A stretch of DNA of 19,203 nt, taken from JAHWJR01 sp035942035. Lineage in GTDB: Bacteria; Actinomycetota; Acidimicrobiia; Acidimicrobiales; CADCSY01. The stretch is taken from the NCBI GenBank assembly GCA_035942035.1, contig DASZDK010000032.1, forward strand, positions 1-19,203, read 5' to 3'. The translations under genes and the position numbers were made by a program. The notes beneath the pieces are model-generated. The model was not told where the DNA came from and did no database searches. It worked only from the letters and a program-made list of their open reading frames with translations. Positions 6,392 through 13,170 of this stretch are shown piece by piece. Numbering within the stretch: the stretch's first letter is position 1; each line of letters starts with the position of its first letter.

Positions 6392-7324
6392 CTACGCCGT
6401 CAGCAGGTCGCGCTCGCTGCGGGTGAACCGCCGGCGCAGCTTCAGGATGGCCCTGGCCTCGACCTGGCGGATGCCCTCCCGGGTCAGGTCGAAGTGCTGC
6501 GAGACCTCCTCGAGGGTCCGGGGACGCCCCCGGTCGAGCCCGTAGCGGAGGTAGAGCACCTCTTGCTCGCGCGCGTCGAGGGTCGACAGCAGCTCGGCCA
6601 CCTGGGCCGGCAGCATGGCGGCGAACACCTGACCGTCGGGCGTGTCGGCGCCCGTGTCCTCGACCAGGTCGCCGAGCTCGCGCTCGCCGTCGCCCAGGGG
6701 CTCCGAGAGCGACACCGGGTCGTGGACGAAGGGCAGCAACTCGTCGACCTTGCGCACCGACAGACCGGTGGCCTCGGCCAGCTCCTCACTGCGGGGCGCC
6801 CGGCCGTGGCGGGCCTCGAACGTGGCCCGCTCCATGCGCAGGCTGAGCAGCTGCTCGCCGGCGTGCACGGGCAGGCGGATGGTGCGCCCGTTGTTGGCGA
6901 TCCCCCGACCGATGGCCTGGCGGATCCACCAGGTGGCATAGGTCGAGAACTTGAAGCCCTTCTTCGGGTCGAACTTCTCCACGGCGTGGATGAGCCCGAA
7001 GTTGCCCTCCTGCACCAGGTCGAGCAGCGGCAGCCCGCAGCTGGCGTAGCGCTTGGCCACCGAGACCACGAGGCGGAGGTTCGCCTTCACGAACGAGTCG
7101 GCGGCCTCGGCGCCGGCCTGCACCAGGGCTTCCAGCGCCGCTCGGCGCTCGGGGTGGCACGGCACCGGGCCGGCCAGCTCCTTGGCCGCCGCCGCTCCGG
7201 ACTGGACCGCCTCACCGAGGCGGACCTCGTCGTCCTTGGTCAGCAGCGGATGCTTGCCGATGTCGTTCAGGTAGAGCTGGACGATGTCCTCGTCGTCGGC
7301 GCTTACCGCTGCTTGCCTCACCAC
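6392..7324 (-). CDS. Group 2 (primary-like) sigma-70 factor
   Basis: The 310-residue protein has region 1.2 at about 13-41 (DIVQLYLNDIGKHPLLTKDD), region 2 at about 77-150 (NLRLVVSVAKRY, DLVQEGNFGLIHAVEKFD, FSTYATWWIRQAI, RTIRLPVH), region 3 at about 155-235 and a C-terminal region 4 helix-turn-helix (LEEVSQHFDLTREGIRQVE). Acidic region 1.1 is missing and it is shorter than a vegetative sigma, so it is group 2 (SigB/HrdB-related) rather than the housekeeping factor. Such factors usually serve stress or stationary phase (family knowledge). The start is GTG at 7324, with a second GTG at 7321. Unlike most genes here it has a leader of about 44 bases with a hairpin and a palindrome at the promoter. 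The G-run before the start may be its ribosome site. Confidence 0.93.
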   Translation of the reverse strand: MVRQAAVSADDEDIVQLYLNDIGKHPLLTKDDEVRLGEAVQSGAAAAKELAGPVPCHPERRAALEALVQAGAEAADSFVKANLRLVVSVAKRYASCGLPLLDLVQEGNFGLIHAVEKFDPKKGFKFSTYATWWIRQAIGRGIANNGRTIRLPVHAGEQLLSLRMERATFEARHGRAPRSEELAEATGLSVRKVDELLPFVHDPVSLSEPLGDGERELGDLVEDTGADTPDGQVFAAMLPAQVAELLSTLDAREQEVLYLRYGLDRGRPRTLEEVSQHFDLTREGIRQVEARAILKLRRRFTRSERDLLTA

Positions 7325-7344
7325 CGAATCCCCCCCGGGCGGAG

Positions 7345-7370
7345 CAAGGGCAGCACAATGTGTGCCCTTG
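7345..7370 (-). promoter_or_regulatory. Hairpin in the sigma gene leader
   Basis: CAAGGGCA (7345-7352) and TGCCCTTG (7363-7370) form an 8-base perfect stem with a 10-base loop. If transcription starts near 7368 the hairpin is at the very 5' end of the mRNA, where it could protect the transcript or regulate it. Confidence 0.45.
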
Positions 7371-7374
7371 TTCG

Positions 7375-7393
7375 ATGCTAGCTGTCGACAGCT
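7375..7393 (-). promoter_or_regulatory. Sigma gene promoter (-10 TAGCAT) with perfect 14-base palindrome
   Basis: TAGCAT (7375-7380) is a good -10 candidate. Directly upstream, sharing one base, is AGCTGTCGACAGCT (7380-7393), a perfect palindrome in the -10/-35 spacer where a dimeric repressor would act. The regulator is unknown. Confidence 0.42.
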
Positions 7394-7436
7394 CTACGTG
7401 GCGCTCACCGCCAACGGATGGGACGAGCGGACGCCT

Positions 7437-7847
7437 TCAGTCCGCCAGCCGCCCGAGCGTCTCCTTCTCGGCCGGATCGGAGGCGGTGGCCAGGAAGGCA
7501 CCCACCATCTCTCGGGCGACCTCCGGCGAGGTGAGGCGAAGGCCGAGGGCAAGCACGTTGGCGTCGTTCCAGCGCCGGGCGCCCCGGGCGGTCTCGGCGT
7601 CCGTGCACAGGGCGGCCCGGACCCCCGGAACCTTGTTGGCGGCGATGGAGACTCCCGTGCCGGTCCAGCAGCACACCACTCCCCGCTCGACCTCTCCGCC
7701 GGCCACCGCCTCGCCGACCCGCCGGCCGACGTCGGGCCATGGGTCACCGTCGGCCACGACCACCACGTCGTGTCCCAGCTCGGCCAGGCCCCGCTGCAGC
7801 TCGTCGACCAGCGGGGTGTGCTCATCGGTGCCGAGAGCGACTCTCAC
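7437..7847 (-). CDS. RpiB/LacA/LacB-family sugar-phosphate isomerase, divergent
   Basis: The 136-residue protein has the family fold signature: VRVALGTDEHTPL at the N-terminus, CWTGTGVSIAANKVPG (60-75) and RRWNDANVLALG (91-102). RpiB enzymes interconvert ribose 5-phosphate and ribulose 5-phosphate. Here the usual CGTGIG is CWTGTG (Cys60 kept), the N-terminal DH pair is Asp8-Glu9-His10, and the His of the HND motif is Trp93. The substrate may therefore differ from ribose 5-phosphate. The GTG start at 7847 is fixed by a GTGA overlap with the gpsA stop. The ATG at 7855 is in another frame and hits a stop after three codons. It forms an operon with gpsA. Confidence 0.82.
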   Translation of the reverse strand: MRVALGTDEHTPLVDELQRGLAELGHDVVVVADGDPWPDVGRRVGEAVAGGEVERGVVCCWTGTGVSIAANKVPGVRAALCTDAETARGARRWNDANVLALGLRLTSPEVAREMVGAFLATASDPAEKETLGRLAD

Positions 7848-8863
7848 GGGCCCATTGTGGCGCCATCCAGCCCGTGAAGCTCCCTGCGGGGCGGCCGGTG
7901 CATGAGGGCGGCAAGGGCGTCGGACACCCGCCGGCGCCCCTGGCACACCGCCATCGTCTGTTCGGCGATGGGCACCTCAACGCCGAGCTCGGCCCCCAGC
8001 TCGCACACCACCGGGGCACTCTTGATGCCCTCGGCCACCATCGACATCTCGGCGACCACGGCGTCGAGCGCCCGGCCCCGGCCCAGGGCCACGCCCACCT
8101 GGTGGTTGCGGCTCCGGCCGCTGCCACAGGTGGCCACCAGGTCGCCCAGGCCGGCCAGCCCCGAGAACGTCCGGGGATCGCCGCCCAGGGCGGCGCCCAG
8201 CCGGCTGAGCTCGGCCAGGCCCCGGGTGACGATGGCGGCCCGGGCGTTGTCACCGAGGCCCATGCCGTCGGCCATGCCGGCGGCGATGGCGACGACGTTC
8301 TTGGAGGCGCCGGCCACCTCGCAGCCGACCACGTCGTCGCCGGTGTAGATGCGGAAGGTGTCGGTGGCCAGCGCCGGCTGGAGGGCGGAGGCGGCCGCCT
8401 CGTCGGCCATGGCCAGCACCGAAGCGGCCGGCTGGCCGGCCTGGATCTCCCCCGCCAGGTTGGGGCCGGTGAGCACGCCCACCGGATGGCCGGGCGCCAC
8501 CTCGGCGATCACCTCGGTCATCCGCTTGCGCGTGCGCTCCTCGAGCCCCTTGGCCAGGCTGATCAGCGGGACATCCGAGGGCACGTGGGGCGCCAGGTCG
8601 CGGACCACCGCCCGGAAGCCGTGGGTGGGCACGGCAACGGCCACCACCTCGGCGCCGGCCACGGCCTCGGCCAGCGAGGCGGTGGCCCGCAGCGAGGCGG
8701 GCAGCTGCACCCCCGGCAGGTAGCTCCGGTTGGTGGCGTGGCGGTCGATCTCCGCCGCCAGCTCGGCCCGGCGGCACCACAGCGTGGTGGGACCGTTGCG
8801 GCACTGGAGGGCGGCGAAGGTCGTCCCCCATGAGCCGGCCCCGATGACTGCGATCCGCGCCAT
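7844..8863 (-). CDS. gpsA: Glycerol-3-phosphate dehydrogenase [NAD(P)+]
   Basis: The 339-residue cytosolic enzyme reduces dihydroxyacetone phosphate to sn-glycerol 3-phosphate for phospholipid synthesis. The nucleotide-binding motif GAGSWGTT is at 8-15, then SLAKGLE (102-108), LTGPNLAGEI (131-140) and the catalytic-lysine segment GASKNVVAIAAG (185-196, Lys188). The ATG at 8863 opens directly on MARIAVIGAGSWGTT and follows a TACGGT box by 7 bases. The stop overlaps the RpiB-like start. The divergent fbiD is 77 bases away, and this gpsA-fbiD pairing is also known in Mycobacterium (gpdA2 next to fbiD). Confidence 0.96.
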   Translation of the reverse strand: MARIAVIGAGSWGTTFAALQCRNGPTTLWCRRAELAAEIDRHATNRSYLPGVQLPASLRATASLAEAVAGAEVVAVAVPTHGFRAVVRDLAPHVPSDVPLISLAKGLEERTRKRMTEVIAEVAPGHPVGVLTGPNLAGEIQAGQPAASVLAMADEAAASALQPALATDTFRIYTGDDVVGCEVAGASKNVVAIAAGMADGMGLGDNARAAIVTRGLAELSRLGAALGGDPRTFSGLAGLGDLVATCGSGRSRNHQVGVALGRGRALDAVVAEMSMVAEGIKSAPVVCELGAELGVEVPIAEQTMAVCQGRRRVSDALAALMHRPPRRELHGLDGATMGP

Positions 8864-8870
8864 TGGACGC

Positions 8871-8876
8871 ACCGTA
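8871..8876 (-). promoter_or_regulatory. -10 box (TACGGT) of gpsA, leaderless
   Basis: TACGGT is followed by 7 bases and the ATG at 8863. Confidence 0.5.
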
Positions 8877-8925
8877 GGCCAGCGCCGGCGTGGCGCCGCC
8901 GCGGGGCGCCGGGGGGCCTGCGCCG

Positions 8926-8931
8926 TAGACT
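8926..8931 (+). promoter_or_regulatory. -10 box (TAGACT) of fbiD
   Basis: TAGACT is followed by 9 bases and the ATG at 8941, so the leader would be 0-3 bases. Confidence 0.45.
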
Positions 8932-8940
8932 CCCCGGCCA

Positions 8941-9516
8941 ATGGACGCCGCCGTGCTGGTCCCGGTGAAGGCCTTCGCCCGGGCCAAGCTCCGCCTGGCG
9001 CCGGCGCTGGACGGGCCGGCCCGGGAGGCACTGGCGCGGGCCATGGCCGCCCGGGTGGTGGCCGCCGCCGCCCCGCTGCCGGTGACCGTGGTCTGTGACG
9101 ACGACGACGTGGCGGCGTGGGCGAGGGCGAACGGGGCGTCGGTGGTGTGGGCCCCGGGAAGGGGGCTCGACGGGGCCGTGGCCCGCGGGGTCGAGCACCT
9201 GGCCGCCTGCGGCGTCGAACGGGCCGTGGTCGCCCACGGCGACCTGCCGCTGGCCACCGGCCTGTCCCGACTGGCCGATCGCCCCGGCGTCACCCTGGTC
9301 CCCGACCGCCGCGACGACGGCACCAACGTGGTGGCGGTCGCCACCGACGCCGGCTTCCGCTTCGCCTACGGGCCCGGCTCGTTCCGCCGGCACCGCCTCG
9401 AGGCCGAACGCCTGGGACTCCCCCTGCACGTGGTGCGGGCGCCGGCGCTCACCTGGGACGTCGACCGGCCCGCCGACCTCGACTTCCCCGCACCTCGGGC
9501 GGCGCCGTGCAGTTGA
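8941..9516 (+). CDS. fbiD: 2-phospho-L-lactate/phosphoenolpyruvate guanylyltransferase (F420 synthesis)
   Basis: The 191-residue CofC/FbiD protein makes the GDP-activated three-carbon precursor for coenzyme F420; actinobacterial FbiD uses phosphoenolpyruvate (family knowledge). The N-terminus AAVLVPVKAFARAKLRLAP is the nucleotidyltransferase signature with its conserved lysines. VVAHGDLPLA carries the metal-binding Asp, and DRRDDGTNVVAV and FAYGPGSFRRH are the substrate-side motifs. It is divergent from gpsA, and its last 10 bases overlap the downstream deacetylase GTG. The gene implies that the host makes F420. FbiA, FbiB and FbiC are not in the window. Confidence 0.92.
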   Translation: MDAAVLVPVKAFARAKLRLAPALDGPAREALARAMAARVVAAAAPLPVTVVCDDDDVAAWARANGASVVWAPGRGLDGAVARGVEHLAACGVERAVVAHGDLPLATGLSRLADRPGVTLVPDRRDDGTNVVAVATDAGFRFAYGPGSFRRHRLEAERLGLPLHVVRAPALTWDVDRPADLDFPAPRAAPCS

Positions 9517-10232
9517 ACCTGGAGGTCCCGGCCAGCGCGCTCGCCATCGGCGCCCATCCCGACGATGTGGAGTTCGGCTGCGGGGGCACCCTGGCCAAAT
9601 GGGCGGCGCAGGGTTGCGTGGTGCACCACCTGGTGTGCACCGACGGCTCCAAGGGCTCGTGGGACCCCGCCCAGGAGATCGCCGGGTTGGTGGTCGAGCG
9701 CCAGGCCGAGCAGCGGGCGGCGGCGGCGGCGCTCGGAGCCACTGGCGAGTGCGTCTTCTTGCGCTGGGTGGACGGCGAGCTCGAGTCGGGACTGCGCCAG
9801 CGCTGGGAGGTGGCGTACTGGATCCGCCGGCTGTGTCCCGAGGTGGTGCTCGGCCACGACCCGTGGAAGCGGTGGCGGCTCCATCCCGACCACCGGCACG
9901 CTGGCTTCCTCGCCGTGGAGGGCGTGGTGGCGGCGCGAGACCCGCACTTCTTCCCCGAGCAGGACCTGGCCCCCCATCGTCCCCGGGCCATCCTGCTCTG
10001 GGAAGCCGACGAGGCCGACCACGTCGAGGACGTCAGCGACCACGTGGACGTCAAGCTGGCCGCCCTGCTCGAACACCGCAGCCAGTACCGCTCGACGCAC
10101 CAGATCGACGAGCCCGGCAACGAGGGCCAGGTCGCCGCCTTCCGTGCCCGCATGCACGAACGCCTGGCCGAGATCGGCGGCCCCGCCGGCGTGACCGCCG
10201 GCGAGGCGTTCAAGCGCATCGACCGGGTCTGA
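9507..10232 (+). CDS. PIG-L/LmbE-family deacetylase
   Basis: The 241-residue zinc hydrolase has AIGAHPDDVEFGCGGTLAKW (13-32; the AHPDD motif supplies His17 and Asp20 as likely metal ligands) and HPDHR further on, carrying the third ligand. Relatives deacetylate N-acetylglucosamine-type groups, for example in mycothiol synthesis (MshB) or antibiotic pathways. The substrate cannot be read from sequence. A GTG at 9507 is the chosen start, overlapping the fbiD stop by 10 bases; TTG at 9513 is an alternative. The overlap suggests coupling with fbiD. A hairpin 125 bases past the stop probably ends the transcript. Confidence 0.88.
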   Translation: MQLNLEVPASALAIGAHPDDVEFGCGGTLAKWAAQGCVVHHLVCTDGSKGSWDPAQEIAGLVVERQAEQRAAAAALGATGECVFLRWVDGELESGLRQRWEVAYWIRRLCPEVVLGHDPWKRWRLHPDHRHAGFLAVEGVVAARDPHFFPEQDLAPHRPRAILLWEADEADHVEDVSDHVDVKLAALLEHRSQYRSTHQIDEPGNEGQVAAFRARMHERLAEIGGPAGVTAGEAFKRIDRV

Positions 10233-10442
10233 CCCCCCGGCCGCGCCGGCGCTGAGGTCGAACTGACTACAGAGCATTGACATACAGGCGTAGCGCGGCG
10301 AACATGTGGCACTTCCCCGGCCGGCGGCCACCCGCTCGGAGGGGAATTGTGGCGCCGGGCTGGGACATGTCGGGGGGGCATGTCTCAGCCCCGCTCCCCT
10401 TCCATCACCGCCGACCTGCGGCAGCCCAACGAGGCGCGACCG
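10233..10442. other. 210-base convergent intergenic region
   Basis: It lies between the PIG-L gene and the small membrane protein gene. It holds the hairpin at 10357-10391 and a less GC-rich stretch at about 10257-10310 that includes TTGACA (10277-10282) without a matching -10. No gene was seen. Confidence 0.5.
10357..10391 (+). terminator. Strong hairpin between convergent genes
   Basis: GGGCTGGGACATG (10357-10369) pairs with CATGTCTCAGCCC (10379-10391) with a single G-U pair. The loop is TC plus seven G. The plus-strand RNA has the better stem, so it most likely ends the fbiD/PIG-L transcript and may also act on the opposite strand. There is no U-run. Confidence 0.55.
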
Positions 10443-10592
10443 CTACCGCCGGCGGGCGATCAGGCCAGCCACCACGATCACGGCCAGGATGGCCAGGCCG
10501 GCGCCGACGACGACCCAGGTCGGCAGCGGGTCGCCCACGATGCGTTGCACCTCGGTGGTGGTGGTGCCGGCGGCGGCGATCGGTGCGAGCAT
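10443..10592 (-). CDS. Small single-pass membrane protein (49 residues)
   Basis: This short gene reads MLAPIAAAGTTTTEVQRIVG, then DPLPTW, then one hydrophobic segment of about 19 residues (26-45) ending IARRR. The positive end predicts an N-out, C-in single-pass protein. The ATG shares one base with the TGA of the PH-domain gene upstream (TGATG), a strong sign of translational coupling. No family is recognised. By position it may act with the two PH-domain membrane proteins. Too short for usual gene-length cutoffs but well supported by coupling, hydrophobic pattern and a clean stop. Confidence 0.7.
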   Translation of the reverse strand: MLAPIAAAGTTTTEVQRIVGDPLPTWVVVGAGLAILAVIVVAGLIARRR

Positions 10593-12094
10593 CACGGGAC
10601 CGTACTCCCGACCACCGAGACCAGCAGCCTCTCGGCGGTGGCCGCCGACTCGTCGACCACCCGCGCCGGGCGGCCGGGGCCGGCCAGATCGACCAGCAGG
10701 GTGGCCAACCCGGCCCGGCGCTGCAGGGGGGTCGACTGCACCCTCCCGCTCTGGGCCCGGCCGAGGGGCACCACCACGGTGTGGCGGATGAACGCCCCCG
10801 AGCGGGCGATCAGGACTCCCTCGTCCAAGGCGTGGCCCAACCCCCGGTAGGAAGCCACGCCGGCGAGGGCGGCCGCCGGCACCGCCAGCAGCGCCAGTGC
10901 GCCCCAGGGCGGCACGGCTAGGGCGACCACCACGGCCAACGCCGCCGCCGGGCCCACCCGACGGACCACGGCCCGGCGCAGAGCCGCCCGTGGGGGACGG
11001 CGCAGGGGGGGGAGCGGGCGGATGCCGGGCACCACCCGGGCCAGCACACGGTCGAGGTGTGCTGCGGGGAGCACGGGCACCCCCACCCGGCTGTCCTCGG
11101 CCTCAGCCCCCCCTCCGGCACTGTCGATGCGAACCGATACCAGCCCGAGCAGCCGGCGGGGCAGCGATACGGCCACTCGGACCGCTTGCACCCTGGCCAG
11201 CGGCAGCGTTGCCTCCTTGCGGTCGAGCAGGCCCCGCCGCACGTGCAGCTCGTCGCCCATGAGCGACAGCGTGTAGCCGCTGTCGGCGACGATGGCGGCG
11301 GCGGCGGCCGTGCCCAGCCACACCGCGACGAACCCGGCGGCGGCCACGACGAAGAACGCGGGGCCCACCACCTGCAGTGCCGACGGGTCGAGCTGGCGCA
11401 GCGGCCTCCACGCCAGGTCGTCGACGAACTGCAGCACGGTGGCGGCGAAGACGAACACCACCAGCAGCTGGGCGCCGGTCAGCCCGGCCACCGCCAGCTG
11501 GCGGTGAGTCAGTCGCACCACGACCTGTTCCGCCGGGACCGCTGGCTCCGGCTGACTCGCCTCGACGGCGGCGGCCAACGCCGTGGCCGGCGCCGGCACG
11601 GTGCCGGTCGCCCGGGACTTCGCCGCCAGCAGGCGGCGACGGAGCCGGTCGGCCTCGCTGGCGGCCAGCGCCTCCAGCCGGAGGCCGGCGCCGCCTCCCA
11701 CTGCCGTCTCCACGGTCAGCACCGCCACCCCGAGCGACCGATGGCGGAGCTTGCGGACCAGGTTCACCTGCTGGATGCGCTCGCACGGCACCAGCTGCTG
11801 GTTGCGCACGAGGATCCCCGACTCGACCCGCAGCACGCCGCCGTCGAGCACGTAGGTGCGCCGCCACCAGGCCAGGACGCGCACCGCCAGGACCAGGGCC
11901 ACGCCCACCGCCAGCACCCACGCCCCGCCGGCGCCCAGGGCCACCACGCCGGGGCCCACGAGCTGGCGGCCCAGCGTCGACACGTCGAGCACCGGGCTGG
12001 CCGGGTGCAGCCTGCGGGGACGGGCCGCGTCGGGGGCGCGTGCCGGCGCCGGCGGCGCCGGAGCGTCCAGCTCAGACTGCGTCGCCACGGCCAC
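10592..12094 (-). CDS. Membrane protein with bacterial PH domains (YdbT-like)
   Basis: The 500-residue protein has a Pro/Ala-rich N-terminus, several hydrophobic pairs (about 45-75, 200-235, 245-275 and 375-405) and repeated bPH2-type segments, e.g. TYVLDGGVLRVESGILVRNQ with QQVNLVRKLRHRSLGVAVL, then YTLSLMGDELHVRRGLLDRK and a third, weaker one near the C-terminus. This is the YdbT plan. Function in the family is poorly defined; envelope stress or antimicrobial resistance roles have been proposed in Bacillus. The GTG at 12094 overlaps the upstream PH gene by 23 bases; GTG at 12088 is an alternative. A 49-residue membrane protein follows with a one-base overlap. Confidence 0.85.
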   Translation of the reverse strand: MAVATQSELDAPAPPAPARAPDAARPRRLHPASPVLDVSTLGRQLVGPGVVALGAGGAWVLAVGVALVLAVRVLAWWRRTYVLDGGVLRVESGILVRNQQLVPCERIQQVNLVRKLRHRSLGVAVLTVETAVGGGAGLRLEALAASEADRLRRRLLAAKSRATGTVPAPATALAAAVEASQPEPAVPAEQVVVRLTHRQLAVAGLTGAQLLVVFVFAATVLQFVDDLAWRPLRQLDPSALQVVGPAFFVVAAAGFVAVWLGTAAAAAIVADSGYTLSLMGDELHVRRGLLDRKEATLPLARVQAVRVAVSLPRRLLGLVSVRIDSAGGGAEAEDSRVGVPVLPAAHLDRVLARVVPGIRPLPPLRRPPRAALRRAVVRRVGPAAALAVVVALAVPPWGALALLAVPAAALAGVASYRGLGHALDEGVLIARSGAFIRHTVVVPLGRAQSGRVQSTPLQRRAGLATLLVDLAGPGRPARVVDESAATAERLLVSVVGSTVP

Positions 12095-12647
12095 TCCGGG
12101 CCAGGACCACGTCGCGCAGCCGCTCGGCGTCGGCGGCGGCGATGCCCGGGATCCTGGCGTCGGTGGTGGCCGCCGCCGTGCGCACCACCAGCTGCGAGAG
12201 CCCCAGAGCCCGCTCGATCGGGCTGCGGGTGATGTCGATGTGCTGGACCCGGAAGTAGGGGATGGCGCTGTGGGTGCGAACCACCAGGCCGCGGCGCAGC
12301 TCCAGGGTGGAGTCGGTCAGCTCGTAGCGCCACGCGCCAAAGGCCAGCCGCGGCAGCTTCCACACCAGCGCGGCAGCGACGGCGGCGAGGACGCCGCTGG
12401 CTGCGCCCACCGGCCACGGCAGCCGGGGAGGGCCGGGGAGCGCGATCAGCACCTCCGTGAGCAGCGTCCCGGCCAGGAAGACCAGCGCCACCAGCCCCCA
12501 TCCGACCGTCCACACCTGCACCTGACGGGGATGCAGCGACCGCAAGCCGGGACCGGTCGGTGACCGGTCCCCGGCAGGGGTCGCCGGCGACTGACCACCG
12601 GCGTCACCGCCGGCCCTCGTGCCAGCGGTCGCCACGGAGCCGTCCAC
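12072..12647 (-). CDS. PH-domain membrane protein (YdbS-like)
   Basis: A 191-residue protein with a long flexible N-terminus, two hydrophobic segments (about 46-65 and 75-95) and a bPH2 domain: WRYELTDSTLELRRGLVVRT, then IPYFRVQHIDITRSPIER, GLSQLVVRTAAATTDARI. The RVQHIDITRSPIER-type stretch is the YdbS hallmark. YdbS and YdbT are usually encoded together, as here. The GTG start at 12647 is preceded by TAGGCT and 7 bases, a leaderless layout; GTG at 12635 is possible. It is the first gene of the three-gene membrane operon. Confidence 0.85.
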   Translation of the reverse strand: MDGSVATAGTRAGGDAGGQSPATPAGDRSPTGPGLRSLHPRQVQVWTVGWGLVALVFLAGTLLTEVLIALPGPPRLPWPVGAASGVLAAVAAALVWKLPRLAFGAWRYELTDSTLELRRGLVVRTHSAIPYFRVQHIDITRSPIERALGLSQLVVRTAAATTDARIPGIAAADAERLRDVVLARSGRGDAV

Positions 12648-12654
12648 TGACGCC

Positions 12655-12660
12655 AGCCTA
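12655..12660 (-). promoter_or_regulatory. -10 box (TAGGCT) of PH-domain operon, leaderless
   Basis: TAGGCT is followed by 7 bases and the GTG at 12647, inside the 56-base gap after the HIT gene. Confidence 0.5.
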
Positions 12661-12703
12661 CGGCCGGTCGTGGTGCCAGACCGGCCGCCCCCTGACCCGC
12701 CGG

Positions 12704-13156
12704 TCAGCCAGCCGGCCCGCGCCCGGTGCCCGGGGCGCCGGCCAGCGCCGCCCGGAGCGTGGCTGCCACCTCGGCCATGTGCTCCTCGCCGTCGTAGCGC
12801 TGCCGAGGCCAGAAGAAACCCCGCAGCCCGTCCTTGGGCCGGCGGGGCACCACGTGGACATGGAGGTGGGCCACGCTCTGGCTCACCCGGTTGTTGCAGG
12901 CGACGAAGCTGCCGGCGGCCCCCAGCCCGTCCTCCATGGCCCGGGCCAGGCGTTGGGCGGCAGCGAACACCGCCCCCACCAGGGGAACCGGCAGGTCGGC
13001 CAGCGTCTCGTGGTGCTCCCGGGGCACAACGAGGGTGTGGCCCGGGAACAGGGGCCGGGTGTCGAGGAACGCCAGGCACCGGTCGTCGGCGTCGACCACG
13101 TGCGCCGGCTGCTCCCCCGCCACGATGCGGCAGAAGGCGCAGGCCGCCCCGGGCAC
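12704..13156 (-). CDS. HIT-family protein (nucleotide hydrolase/transferase)
   Basis: The 150-residue protein has CAFCRIVAGEQPAHVV near the N-terminus, PLFPGHTLVVPREHHETL (35-52) and the histidine triad SVAHLHVHVVPRR (94-106; His97, His99, His101). HIT proteins cleave nucleoside phosphoramidates, AMP-lysyl compounds or dinucleotides. The Cys6/Cys9 pair resembles the zinc site of the Hint branch. The GTG at 13156 is chosen because it opens just before the conserved CAFC motif and lies 14 bases after the DsbA-like stop. There is no good ribosome site, so a start inside the upstream gene is possible. Last gene of the PGM1-like operon. Confidence 0.88.
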   Translation of the reverse strand: MPGAACAFCRIVAGEQPAHVVDADDRCLAFLDTRPLFPGHTLVVPREHHETLADLPVPLVGAVFAAAQRLARAMEDGLGAAGSFVACNNRVSQSVAHLHVHVVPRRPKDGLRGFFWPRQRYDGEEHMAEVAATLRAALAGAPGTGRGPAG

Positions 13157-13170
13157 GGCGGGCGTCGCGC

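Noticed and set aside
7848..7946. Upstream starts for the RpiB-like gene, including the ATG at 7855
   Set aside because: The ATG is in another frame and meets a stop after three codons. The longer frame only overlaps gpsA. The GTGA overlap gives the natural start at 7847.
10277..10305. TTGACA as a plus-strand -35 box
   Set aside because: No TANNNT or similar -10 at 16-18 bases and no gene downstream on that strand.
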